The position numbers and the translations under genes were made by a program. From NCBI RefSeq assembly GCF_900142535.1, contig NZ_FRBE01000007.1:62001-126000 (forward strand): a DNA stretch of 64,000 bases, read 5' to 3'. The stretch is from Fibrobacter sp. UWEL. GTDB lineage: Bacteria > Fibrobacterota > Fibrobacteria > Fibrobacterales > Fibrobacteraceae. This document shows positions 26,151 through 34,507 of this stretch, one piece after another. How positions within the stretch are numbered: position 1 is the first letter of the stretch; each line of letters starts with the position of its first letter. The notes beneath the pieces were generated by a model. The model saw only the letters and a list, made by a program, of their open reading frames with translations, ran no database searches and was not told the origin of the DNA.

Positions 26151-28649
26151 ATGAACTGTGTGGAAACAGAAAATTCGTTTTTAAAGTCCCTTTCGGCATT
26201 GTCGAGGGAGGAGTTTGAGCACCGTTGCAGGCGCTTGCATAATGTTCTGGACGAGAACGATCTTTCGTCCAGTTCCAGCAGCTGCCACAAGGGCACGGAC
26301 CCCATCCCCCTGGTAATTTCGCCTGAGGACTGGAGCCGCCTGGAAGCAGGAGTGGCTCAGAGGGCAAGGCTTTTCAACGCCTTGGCAGAAGACATTTATG
26401 GCGATCAAAAGCTGTGGAAAGAGGGCAAGTTGCCCGCCGCCCTTTTGTTCGCGAACCCGGACTTCATGCAAGTGGCCTGGAAGGTAAAACCTGCAGGCGG
26501 CATATTCGTGAATTTATCCTCTACGGATGTGGCCCGGCTGGAAGACGGCTCCTTTGTAGCCATCGCAGACCACTTGCAAGTACCGGAAGGTTTAGGCCGC
26601 GCCTTGGAAAACCGCATTGGGGTCAGCCGCGCATTCCCGGAACTTTTCCGCAGTATGCGTACGGAACGCCTGGCAGGGTTCTTCAAGAAGTTGCTGGATG
26701 GCCTTAACGCCATGCATGAGGATATTAACGCCAAGGGCGCTCATGGCGACAGCGGAAAGGTCGTCTTGCTGGCCCCGGGACCTGAAAATCCCCGTCGAGG
26801 CGAAGACGCCATGTTGGCCCGCTACCTAGGGATCCCGTTGGTAGAAAACGACGACCTGGCAGTGCGTAATCTGCAGGTCTACATGAAGACTCTCATGGGT
26901 CTGAAGAAGATTGGAACCATCTTCCGTCGGGTGGAAGACGGCATGTGCGACCCGCTGGAACTTCGCATCGATAGCGGAGAAGGGGCAGTAGGCCTCATCA
27001 GCACGGTGCGAGCAGGAAACGTAGCCATCGGAAACTTCCTGGGCACAGGCGTCCTGGAGACGCCTATGTTCAAGCCGTTCCTGCCGGAAATTTGTCGCGA
27101 GCTTCTTGGCGAAGAATTGCTCCTGCCCGATGTGGAAACCATCTGGATGGGCAACGCAGCTGAAGCAGAACGAGTTTTGGCAGAGCCTGAAAAGTGGATT
27201 TTTAAGAAGGCCTTCAGGGACGCGGGTAGTTTGAAGGAACAGGAAGTCAAGGCATATGCTTCCATGACTACCACGGCTCAGCTGGCCTTGCTACAGACCA
27301 TCGAAAACAGCCCTGAACAATGGGTTGCGGAAAAGTCTGTGGAAGTGGCAACCGTTTCCGCCTATCGCGGAGGCTCCAGCAGCAATGGCGCCGCAGATTT
27401 TGAACCGGCAATTTCACTGATGCGTCTGTTCGCCGTGAACACCGCGAAGGAAACCTCGGTGATGCCTGGTGGACTGGGAATTTTCCAGTTCATCGATAAG
27501 AACTTGGCACAAAGTGCCGCAGCAAGTATTTCAAAGGCCCACATCCTTGAAAGCGATGTTGGAGAAAAGGACATCTGGGTGCTTTCTGAAAGACCTGTTG
27601 CCCACTTCTCTCTCCTGGCCCCGGCCGACCAGGCTATAACACCTTCTCGAGCGGGCGGTGATTTGCCCAGCCGCGCTGCTGAGAACTTGTTCCGCCTCGG
27701 CCGGGACCTGTCCGCTTCCAACATGATGGCTCGTATTGCAAGAGGAATCGCAGTACGACTGTCTGATGAATCCTGGACGGAAATGCCGGAATTGCCTTGG
27801 ATCTTGAAGGCTGGACTTTCTGACGAATCTCTGGCCCGCATGGCCCAGGATCCGGAAAACGCATTACGTTACTTCGTCCTAAGAAAGGACAACAAGAACG
27901 GAATGCAATGTGCATTAGCGGAAATTCACGATCTCGCAGTGCAGATTCGAGATCGCATTTCCGAAGACTTGTGGTTGTACCTGAACGGGTTCGGCGTTGC
28001 AGAAATGCCGGCGGGGGCAGGTGCCGCAGCGCTTTTGCCTTACTTAAAGGCAGTCTTATCAGATAGCGCTGCTGTGGCCGGCCTCGCTGCGGACTCCATG
28101 ACTCGCGGCCATGAGTGGCGCTTTCTAGAACTTGGTCGACAGATCGAGTGCGCCACTCGCACCTTGCAGCTGATTAAAAACCTGCTGTCTACGGCCCCCG
28201 CCGATGAAACGACGAACCTACGTTTGCTGCAGGCAGTGCTTGAAATTGGTGACGGCCTCATGACTTACCACCGTCGCTATGGCGGCCGCCTGCAGGTAGT
28301 GCCGGTTTTGGATTTGCTTCTGTCCGACGAATCCAACCCGCGAAGCGTTGCCTATCAGGTGGCAAAGCTCCGTGAAGCTACAGCCCACCTGCCGGGAAAC
28401 GATCAAGGTGAAGCCACCTTCTCGCCGCTGGACCGTGAACTTATGCGAATACTCACGGACCTGCGCCTGGCCAACATGGAAAAGCTTGCTGAAACTGTAG
28501 GCTACAACAGGGAGAACTTAACAAAGCTAGTAGACGAACAACTTGAAGCCATTGAACGAGTCGGTGAAATCATCAGCAGACTCTATCTGAGCCACGCCCC
28601 CCGCGCAGGCATTTTCCACGCCACCACTACCGAAGTGTCGGAGGTTTAA
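26151..28649 (+). CDS. Circularly permuted ATP-grasp protein fused to an alpha-E domain
   Basis: The 832-aa protein has an N-terminal circularly permuted type 2 ATP-grasp region (about 50-480, with ISPEDWSRLEAGVAQRA, LLAPGPENPRRGEDAMLARY, FRRVEDGMCDPLELR) and a C-terminal alpha-helical alpha-E domain (about 505-820, starting LPSRAAENLFRLGRDL). Compared with the stand-alone copy at 29745, the EDNMRxPSG motif reads ADHLQVPEG (139-147), and the glycine loop SGGYGM is not visible. This copy may therefore be catalytically altered or structural. Family members are predicted amide or peptide ligases that act on an unknown substrate. It is first in a four-gene operon with its own sigma-54 promoter, directly after urease. 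Confidence 0.85.
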   Translation: MNCVETENSFLKSLSALSREEFEHRCRRLHNVLDENDLSSSSSSCHKGTDPIPLVISPEDWSRLEAGVAQRARLFNALAEDIYGDQKLWKEGKLPAALLFANPDFMQVAWKVKPAGGIFVNLSSTDVARLEDGSFVAIADHLQVPEGLGRALENRIGVSRAFPELFRSMRTERLAGFFKKLLDGLNAMHEDINAKGAHGDSGKVVLLAPGPENPRRGEDAMLARYLGIPLVENDDLAVRNLQVYMKTLMGLKKIGTIFRRVEDGMCDPLELRIDSGEGAVGLISTVRAGNVAIGNFLGTGVLETPMFKPFLPEICRELLGEELLLPDVETIWMGNAAEAERVLAEPEKWIFKKAFRDAGSLKEQEVKAYASMTTTAQLALLQTIENSPEQWVAEKSVEVATVSAYRGGSSSNGAADFEPAISLMRLFAVNTAKETSVMPGGLGIFQFIDKNLAQSAAASISKAHILESDVGEKDIWVLSERPVAHFSLLAPADQAITPSRAGGDLPSRAAENLFRLGRDLSASNMMARIARGIAVRLSDESWTEMPELPWILKAGLSDESLARMAQDPENALRYFVLRKDNKNGMQCALAEIHDLAVQIRDRISEDLWLYLNGFGVAEMPAGAGAAALLPYLKAVLSDSAAVAGLAADSMTRGHEWRFLELGRQIECATRTLQLIKNLLSTAPADETTNLRLLQAVLEIGDGLMTYHRRYGGRLQVVPVLDLLLSDESNPRSVAYQVAKLREATAHLPGNDQGEATFSPLDRELMRILTDLRLANMEKLAETVGYNRENLTKLVDEQLEAIERVGEIISRLYLSHAPRAGIFHATTTEVSEV

Positions 28650-28651
28650 AA

Positions 28652-29527
28652 ATGCCTATCTATCAGATCGATCACGAAACTGTTTATGATTATTGCGAGC
28701 CTGTTCTCTATAGTAACCACTTGGCTCACATGCTTCCGCGAATTGTCGGTCGACAGAACTGGATTAGCCACACCATCGAAGTGGAACCCAATCCAACTGT
28801 AAAGCAGGAACGACTGGACATTTTCGGAAACCGCGTCCTAGCCTTTAGTATTGAACAGGAACATACACACTTTAGATTCAAGACTACCGGTATTGTTGAT
28901 GTCCGCGGAGAGGAACCTCCCAAGGAAGGAGCAACAATGCCCTGGGAAGAAGTGGCAAAACTTCTGGAACGTCCCAACGATGCCGAAACATTGGACGCCT
29001 CCATGTACGCCTACGCCTCCCCCTTCGCAGGTTATGACGAATCTGTCAGGAACTATGCGCTGGAAAGTTTTGAACCGGGCCGCCCCATTTTTGATGCCGC
29101 CAAGGAATTGATGACTCGCGTCTATACGGATTGCAAGTACACTCCCGGCGCCACCAGGATTGGAGCCCAGCCTCAAGAAATTCTTCGAGGCCGCAAAGGC
29201 GTCTGCCAGGATTTCGCACACTTGATGATTGGTTGCTTAAGGTCTCTGAAATTGCCTTGCCGCTACGTCAGTGGATACCTGCGGACTCATCCGCCTGAAG
29301 GTCAGCCAAAGCTGGTGGGTGCCGATGCCACGCATGCTTGGGCAAGCACCTACATTCCCGGCTACGGTTGGGTGGAACTGGATCCCACCAACAACGTGCT
29401 GGGCGGCGAGGAACACATCATCCTTGCCTGGGGAAGAGACTTTGGTGATGTAAGCCCCCTGAAGGGAGTCATTACCGGCGGCGGCGACCACACGCTGAAA
29501 GTGGGCGTGAACGTTGATTTGAAATGA
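28652..29527 (+). CDS. Transglutaminase-like cysteine protease family protein
   Basis: The 291-aa protein has the bacterial transglutaminase N-terminal domain (about 1-80) and a transglutaminase core with the triad Cys185 (GRKGVCQDFAH), His228 (GADATHAWAS) and Asp244 (VELDPTNN). It lacks a signal peptide, so it is probably cytoplasmic. It follows the fused ATP-grasp gene by 2 bp. Proteins of this type accompany ATP-grasp and alpha-E proteins in many genomes and are thought to cleave or transfer the amide bonds made by the ligase; the substrate is unknown. Confidence 0.88.
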   Translation: MPIYQIDHETVYDYCEPVLYSNHLAHMLPRIVGRQNWISHTIEVEPNPTVKQERLDIFGNRVLAFSIEQEHTHFRFKTTGIVDVRGEEPPKEGATMPWEEVAKLLERPNDAETLDASMYAYASPFAGYDESVRNYALESFEPGRPIFDAAKELMTRVYTDCKYTPGATRIGAQPQEILRGRKGVCQDFAHLMIGCLRSLKLPCRYVSGYLRTHPPEGQPKLVGADATHAWASTYIPGYGWVELDPTNNVLGGEEHIILAWGRDFGDVSPLKGVITGGGDHTLKVGVNVDLK

Positions 29528-29590
29528 ACGATGAACAATTAACAATGAATAATGAATGAAGGTTAGTTGAGTCACAACATTCTTATCAAG

Positions 29591-29635
29591 AGTCATTCTG
29601 AGCGGAATCGCGAAGCGATGAAGTCGAAGAATCTA
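29591..29635. repeat. Dispersed palindromic repeat copy (long, diverged)
   Basis: This copy runs from AGTCATTCTGAGCGG to GAAGAATCTA, the family ends, with an internal extra hairpin ATCGCGAAGCGAT. It is 45 bp long against about 28 bp for the compact copies. Confidence 0.65.
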
Positions 29636-29683
29636 AAAAGAATTAAAAACAAAGGCTGAATAGAAAGAACAAAACAAACAACG

Positions 29684-29711
29684 CTAGATCCTCGCCTTCG
29701 CGAGGATGACA
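29684..29711. repeat. Dispersed palindromic repeat copy
   Basis: The copy reads CTAGATCCTCGCC ... GGATGACA and forms a near-perfect hairpin with a small loop. It is the closest match to the copy embedded in bioW. Confidence 0.85.
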
Positions 29712-29744
29712 TAGTACGGAAAAACACACAAGGAAAAACAGAAC

Positions 29745-31238
29745 ATGAAATTTGGAAACTACAATACCGAAGGCTTCTACGACGAGCTTTGCCTTCCTGA
29801 TGGGACTCCCCGCCCGGCGGCAGAGCCGTTGATTACCAGAATCAACGAACTTCCCGAAGGTGAATTGCAGCGTCGCCAGACGGTTGCAGAATCCGCTTTC
29901 TACGACAATGGCATCACCTTCGCCGTCTATGGAAACAAGGAAGGTAAGGACAAGATTATCCCCTTCGATGTCATTCCCCGTATCGTCAGTGCCGCCGACT
30001 GGAAGCATCTGGAAGCAGGCCTCAAGCAGCGTACCGAAGCATTGAACTGCTTCTTGACAGACATCTACAACGACCGCAAGATTTTACGGGACAAGGTTGT
30101 TCCTGAAAGTCTCATCAACACCTGCACCGCTTACCGCCCCCAGATGGAAGGCTTTGTGCCGCCCAAGGGAATCTGGGCACACATTACCGGTACCGATCTT
30201 GTACGCGATACCGACGGCACCTTCTATGTGCTGGAAGACAACATGCGTTGTCCCAGTGGTATTTCCTACGTGCTGCAGAACCGCCAGATTTTAAAGCGCA
30301 CCTTCCCTCAGGTTTTCAGCCACTGCTCCATCCGCCCGGTGGATGAGTACTGCACTCGTCTCCGCAAGGCTCTGGAATACTTGGCAGAAGGCGTCGAAAA
30401 TCCCAGAGTGGTGGTGCTTACTCCGGGCATCTACAACTCCGCCTACTACGAACATTCCTATCTGGCACAGCAGATGGGCGTAGACTTGGTCACCGGCGAC
30501 GACTTGGTAGTGCAAGACAAGAAGGTCTTTGCACGTACTACCCGCGGCCTCAAGCAGGTTCACGTAATCTACCGTCGCGTGGATGATGAATTCCTGGATC
30601 CTCAGGTGTTCCGCCCGGATTCTTGCTTGGGTGTACCCGGTTTGATCGAAGCCTACAAGGCTGGAAACGTGGCTCTCGCCAACGCCCCTGGCTGCGGTGT
30701 GGCCGACGACAAGGCTATCTACACTTTCGTTCCTCAGATCATCAAGTACTACCTGGGCGAAGAAGCCATCATTCCTAATGTACCCACCTTCGTTTGCGAA
30801 AACCCCAAGCACATGCAGCACGTCATCGACCATATTGAAAACATGGTGGTGAAGGCAGCCAGCGAATCCGGTGGCTACGGCATGCTGGTTGGCCCCAAGT
30901 CAACCAAGGAAGAATGTGAAGCCTTCAAGCAGAAGATTATTGCAAACCCCCGTAACTACATCGCTCAGCCCATGATTTCCCTGAGCCGTGTGCCCTGCAT
31001 TGTGGATGGCGGTTTTGAAGGTCGTCACGTAGATTTACGCCCGTATATTGTACAGGGTAAGGAGACCTACATCCTTCCCGGTGGCCTCACCCGCGTAGCT
31101 CTTCGCAAGGGATCCATCGTGGTGAACAGCTCTCAGGGCGGTGGCTGTAAGGATACTTGGGTCATCGCTGAAAACGAGAAGGCTCCAGAACTCGGCCAGG
31201 CCAGACAATGGATGGAACAACAACAACAGCAACAATAG
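29745..31238 (+). CDS. Circularly permuted type 2 ATP-grasp protein (stand-alone)
   Basis: The 497-aa protein is a full member of the DUF404/DUF407 ATP-grasp family: YVLEDNMRCPSG (about 161-172), VVVLTPGIYNSAYYEHSYLA, IYRRVDDEFLDPQVF, the loop VVKAASESGGYGMLVGP (about 368-384), and the C-terminal VALRKGSIVVNSSQGGGCKDTW. The C-terminus ends in a short glutamine run. It is expected to join an amine to a carboxylate with ATP; the substrate is not known. It pairs with the alpha-E gene 10 bp downstream. Confidence 0.9.
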   Translation: MKFGNYNTEGFYDELCLPDGTPRPAAEPLITRINELPEGELQRRQTVAESAFYDNGITFAVYGNKEGKDKIIPFDVIPRIVSAADWKHLEAGLKQRTEALNCFLTDIYNDRKILRDKVVPESLINTCTAYRPQMEGFVPPKGIWAHITGTDLVRDTDGTFYVLEDNMRCPSGISYVLQNRQILKRTFPQVFSHCSIRPVDEYCTRLRKALEYLAEGVENPRVVVLTPGIYNSAYYEHSYLAQQMGVDLVTGDDLVVQDKKVFARTTRGLKQVHVIYRRVDDEFLDPQVFRPDSCLGVPGLIEAYKAGNVALANAPGCGVADDKAIYTFVPQIIKYYLGEEAIIPNVPTFVCENPKHMQHVIDHIENMVVKAASESGGYGMLVGPKSTKEECEAFKQKIIANPRNYIAQPMISLSRVPCIVDGGFEGRHVDLRPYIVQGKETYILPGGLTRVALRKGSIVVNSSQGGGCKDTWVIAENEKAPELGQARQWMEQQQQQQ

Positions 31239-31247
31239 GAGAGAATC

Positions 31248-32177
31248 ATGTTAAGTAGAGTTGCAAATTCCATTTATTGGCTTGCCCGCTATATTGAACG
31301 TGCAGAAAATGTCGCCCGCGGCATTGACGTGAATCTTCAGCTTCAGCTGGACTTGCCTGGCGAAGAACGTCCCTGGGAACCGGTAATCCAGACCGCCGGC
31401 AACGCCGATGAATTCTTCAAGAAGTACGCTCACGTTTCTATCGAGAACGCCTTGATGTTCCTCACCTTCGACAAGGAAAATCCCAGCAGCATCATCTCTT
31501 GTGTGGCTGCCGCCCGCGAAAACGCCCGCTGCGTTCGCGAGAGAATTTCCTCCGAATTGTGGCTAGCCATCAACCAGTTTTACCTAAAACTGAACGAACC
31601 TGATATGCCCCAGCAGGTATTGGCATCTCCCCACACGTTCTACAGAAGCGTGAAGGAATTCAGCCAGCTTACCGCAGGTATCATTCAGGGCACCATGAAT
31701 CATGACGTTGCCTGGAATTTTACCCATCTAGGCACGCTGCTGGAACGAGCCGACCAGACTTCCCGAATTCTGGATGTGAAGTACTACATCCTCCTTCCGG
31801 ATGTGAGCATGGTGGGCATGGCCATGGATACGGTGCAGTGGAACGCGGTTCTTAAGAGCGTGGGCGCATACGAAATGTTCCACCGCCGCAATTCCAACGT
31901 AACACCCCATAACGTTGCGGAATTTCTCCTCCTTACGGAAGACTTCCCCCGTTCCCTTCGTTACTGTTTGGAAAAGGCGGAACAAGTTCTCAAGAATATT
32001 GCATTCCCCGTAAAGAGCAATGCAGAATCCATCCGTATGTTGGGCAAGCTCCGTTCCGATGTGGCATTCACCACCATTGACGAAATCATCAATGATGGTC
32101 TTCACGAACGTATCGAAAAAATTCAGACACGCCTGAACGAGCTGGGTAATCAAATCTGGAAGGATTTCTTCTGCTAG
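31248..32177 (+). CDS. Alpha-E domain protein (DUF403)
   Basis: The 309-aa protein is all-helical and starts with the family signature MLSRVANSIYWLARYIERAE, followed by NVARGIDVN. It has conserved acidic and arginine-rich helices (AARENARCVRERISSELW, LGTLLERADQTSRILDVKYY). Alpha-E proteins occur only beside or fused to these ATP-grasp proteins and are thought to be partner subunits. It is homologous to the C-terminal domain of the 26151 gene, so the operon encodes the same pair once fused and once separate. Confidence 0.9.
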   Translation: MLSRVANSIYWLARYIERAENVARGIDVNLQLQLDLPGEERPWEPVIQTAGNADEFFKKYAHVSIENALMFLTFDKENPSSIISCVAAARENARCVRERISSELWLAINQFYLKLNEPDMPQQVLASPHTFYRSVKEFSQLTAGIIQGTMNHDVAWNFTHLGTLLERADQTSRILDVKYYILLPDVSMVGMAMDTVQWNAVLKSVGAYEMFHRRNSNVTPHNVAEFLLLTEDFPRSLRYCLEKAEQVLKNIAFPVKSNAESIRMLGKLRSDVAFTTIDEIINDGLHERIEKIQTRLNELGNQIWKDFFC

Positions 32178-32219
32178 CTCCAAGCGGAATTCATTAATCT
32201 GCTGATCCACACAGCAACA

Positions 32220-32304
32220 TAGGGGCGGACTTTTCGGCAGTCTTCCCCTAGGGTCCACGAGGCCCACGGCAGGGATTTGGTAATGCACTTCCCTGCCGTT
32301 TCTT
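32220..32304 (+). terminator. Hairpins and terminator after the ATP-grasp/alpha-E operon
   Basis: A first hairpin pairs TAGGGG and GAC with GTC and CCCCTA (about 32220-32250). The second, CGGCAGGGA (32267-32275)/TCCCTGCCG (32290-32298), is followed by TTTCTTATTT on the plus strand. It likely ends the long nitrogen operon before the convergent methyltransferase gene. Confidence 0.65.
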
Positions 32305-32917
32305 ATTTCCTATACATCACCACAAAGCTTCTGCCTTCGACGATTTCCTTTACGGTTATATCCTCAAAGCCAGCTTTATTTCCCAGCGCTATCAAGTCCT
32401 CGGGTTCAAACTTCTTAAAGCCCTTTTTAGTATAGGAAAGTTTGTCCAGCCATTCCTTGGAATAAACCACGTTATAGAAAGTGGCACCAGGCTTCAGCAC
32501 TCGACGAATTTCGCTTAAGCCCCATACTGTATCGTTCCAAAAATAAATCGTATTGATGGAGGTGACGGCGGAGAAAAAGTTGTCTTCAAAAGTCAAGTCG
32601 CAGCAATCCCCCTCTTGCAAGTAAAGATTGCCATCGCCTGCAGCACAGGCATTTCGCGCTGTCGCCGCTGCAACCATATCTTCGGAAATGTCAATGCCAT
32701 ACATATGGCATTTCTGCTTGCGATAAAGACGCTGCAACAAATAACCGTTACCAAAGCCAACATCAAGAATATTGTCCTCAGCATTCACTTTCACCAGAGC
32801 CACCACGTTCTTGTACATGGCTTGGTTAATCACATTCATAATGATCGTGCAAATCCGCCCCACAAACCCGCGAGGATTTCCAAACTGACTACCGATATAT
32901 TCCGAAAACTTGGACAT
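32303..32917 (-). CDS. Class I SAM-dependent methyltransferase
   Basis: The 204-aa protein has a Rossmann fold with motif I NILDVGFGNGYLLQRL, then MYGIDISEDMVAAA and a post-motif FFSAVTSINTIYFWND. It resembles UbiE/small-molecule methyltransferases of the Methyltransf_11 type. The substrate is unknown. It lies 5 bp after the antiporter gene on the same strand and is probably co-transcribed with it. Confidence 0.85.
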   Translation of the reverse strand: MSKFSEYIGSQFGNPRGFVGRICTIIMNVINQAMYKNVVALVKVNAEDNILDVGFGNGYLLQRLYRKQKCHMYGIDISEDMVAAATARNACAAGDGNLYLQEGDCCDLTFEDNFFSAVTSINTIYFWNDTVWGLSEIRRVLKPGATFYNVVYSKEWLDKLSYTKKGFKKFEPEDLIALGNKAGFEDITVKEIVEGRSFVVMYRK

Positions 32918-32922
32918 AGATT

Positions 32923-34230
32923 TTATTTTGATTGGCGATTAAAAATTACCCTACAAACAGGCACCAGATACAGGAAGCAGGCGCAAAGTACGGCACTGTT
33001 GGGAGCCTGCACAGCATTCAGTACAATCACGGTAGCCACAGACCAGGGAACCAATGCGATTACCGTTACAGCAGTATCGTAAAGGTTCAAAGCCTGATTT
33101 TTCGCCCCCAGATTTTCGCTCATCTGATTGGTCAAAATGATGGTAAGAGTCTGATTGCAAACTACGCAAGAAGTAATGCAGGCACAAGCCAAAGTAGCAA
33201 CGAAAGGATTAGTCTTTTGGGACAGCTTTTCGATTTTCGACTTCAACGGATTCAGCAAAGGCGTACCCTTGAAAATGCCGCCGTAACAGCCCGCGATGAC
33301 CACGATCAAAAACACGTTCACCATGGAAAGCAAACCGCCGCCGTTCACCATTTTCGCAATTTCCGGCACGGAGGTTTTATAGCCGAACACTAATGCCTTC
33401 AGCAGTTCCATTACACCTTGGTTTTCAATTACAAGCGCTAGGATAAATGCGGAAATAGAACTCCACAAAAGAACCAGACTGGTTCGTACACGAGCAATGG
33501 AAAGGGCAATAATTACCCCCGCAGGAATCAAGGTCCAGAGAGAAAGAGAAAAATCCTTGGCAAAAAGTTCAGCCACATTTGGGACAGCAACAGCATTCGC
33601 AGCAGAGGCAGCACCACCTTTCATTCCCGCCACAAAATAAACTACACAGCTCAGCAGGAAAGGCAACCATGTCGTACGCACCATGCCGCGAATGTTCTGA
33701 TAGATATCCGTCTTGGTTATGCCCGCCGTCAAGAGCGCCATAGAAGAGATGGGCGAAATTCTGTTACCGAAGTATACGCCCGCCAGAACCGCGCCACCAA
33801 TCCACGCAGAATCCGCAGTGCTATCCATCCCGATGGAACGCCCGATAGTAGCACAAATAACACCCATGGTTGCCGCAGTCCCCAGAGCCGTTCCCGTCAA
33901 GAGGGACATGGCGGAATTCAGCACGAAGGTCAACAGAATAAAGCTTGACGGATGAATCAGTTCTACCGCATAACTCACGATTACGGGAATAGTACCTGCA
34001 GCTCGCCACATGGAGGTCAAGAGCCCCAGCAGAACAAACAACAGCAGAATGCCGCGGGTCGTCTTGATGCCGTTCCAACACATTTTCAAAGTTTCGCCAC
34101 AGCCGCGGAATCGCACGCCATAACCAGCAAAAAGCAGCAATCCAAACAGCAACGCATACAGCAAAGGCACGCCCGCAAACAGCGACGCAAAAAGTGCAAT
34201 GCAGAATGTTAAAAGAATTGCAATTTCCAT
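32923..34230 (-). CDS. NhaC-like sodium/proton antiporter family membrane protein
   Basis: The protein has about 10-12 membrane segments (435 aa from ATG 34230, MEIAILLTFCIALFASL; a 24-codon upstream extension to 34302 is possible). Motifs such as TGTALGTAATMGVICATIG and YFGNRISPISSMALLTAGIT match the NhaC/Na+:H+ antiporter superfamily. In the urease neighbourhood it could help keep internal pH when ammonia is made, but ion specificity is not readable. Confidence 0.75.
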   Translation of the reverse strand: MEIAILLTFCIALFASLFAGVPLLYALLFGLLLFAGYGVRFRGCGETLKMCWNGIKTTRGILLLFVLLGLLTSMWRAAGTIPVIVSYAVELIHPSSFILLTFVLNSAMSLLTGTALGTAATMGVICATIGRSIGMDSTADSAWIGGAVLAGVYFGNRISPISSMALLTAGITKTDIYQNIRGMVRTTWLPFLLSCVVYFVAGMKGGAASAANAVAVPNVAELFAKDFSLSLWTLIPAGVIIALSIARVRTSLVLLWSSISAFILALVIENQGVMELLKALVFGYKTSVPEIAKMVNGGGLLSMVNVFLIVVIAGCYGGIFKGTPLLNPLKSKIEKLSQKTNPFVATLACACITSCVVCNQTLTIILTNQMSENLGAKNQALNLYDTAVTVIALVPWSVATVIVLNAVQAPNSAVLCACFLYLVPVCRVIFNRQSK

Positions 34231-34366
34231 TTTTCTAAATCCCAAAATTGATGACTTTGTCAACAACCTTATCAAAGGTAGAAAAATCATTTTGTAATCC
34301 ATTCCAAAACTTTTTACGCAAGTTTTTCACTATATGTAACCCTTTACATTTTATGCATTGCATTTC

Positions 34367-34398
34367 TGCAGTTTTCTAAAAAAACATGCAGTTTTCTA
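34367..34398. promoter_or_regulatory. 12-bp direct repeat upstream of the allophanate hydrolase gene
   Basis: TGCAGTTTTCTA occurs at 34367-34378 and again at 34387-34398, a spacing of exactly 20 bp, about two helical turns. This looks like a paired activator site. The remainder of 34231-34366 is A/T rich, and no sigma-54 consensus is present. Confidence 0.4.
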
Positions 34399-34424
34399 TT
34401 GCCAAAAAAGATTCACAGTGCTAC

Positions 34425-34446
34425 TTTATAAAAGTACTTTACAAAG
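34425..34446. promoter_or_regulatory. Candidate operator shared with the carboxylase operon
   Basis: Two adjacent near-palindromes, ACTTT-ATA-AAAGT and ACTTT-AC-AAAGT, occupy 34424-34447. On the opposite strand the block at 46180-46201 has the same outer parts (TTTATAAA and CTTTACAAAG with a 4-nt variable spacer plus one C). It lies about 62-83 bp before the allophanate hydrolase ATG. Confidence 0.5.
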
Positions 34447-34507
34447 TTTAATTCGAGTCGAGACGCCAGGAAGACTGCAGCCGGCCGCACCCTGCAAGGA
34501 GTCCGCT

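Larger units (their letters stand above)
29528..29744. other. Intergenic spacer inside the operon with two repeat copies
   Basis: This 217-bp gap separates the transglutaminase gene from the stand-alone ATP-grasp gene. It starts with a low-complexity A/T stretch just after the stop (about 29528-29566) and contains two copies of the dispersed palindromic repeat at 29591-29635 and 29684-29711. No promoter match is evident, so the downstream two genes are probably transcribed by read-through. Confidence 0.6.

Noticed and set aside
31210-31238. CAA/CAG repeat at the end of the stand-alone ATP-grasp gene as a sign of frameshift
   Set aside because: The frame is intact and the run is short (a few glutamines at the C-terminus), beyond the conserved domain.
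26151-32177. The ATP-grasp operon as a glutathione- or cyanophycin-synthetase system
   Set aside because: The circularly permuted DUF404/407 type and alpha-E partner differ from cyanophycin and glutathione synthetases, and no cyanophycinase-like gene is present.
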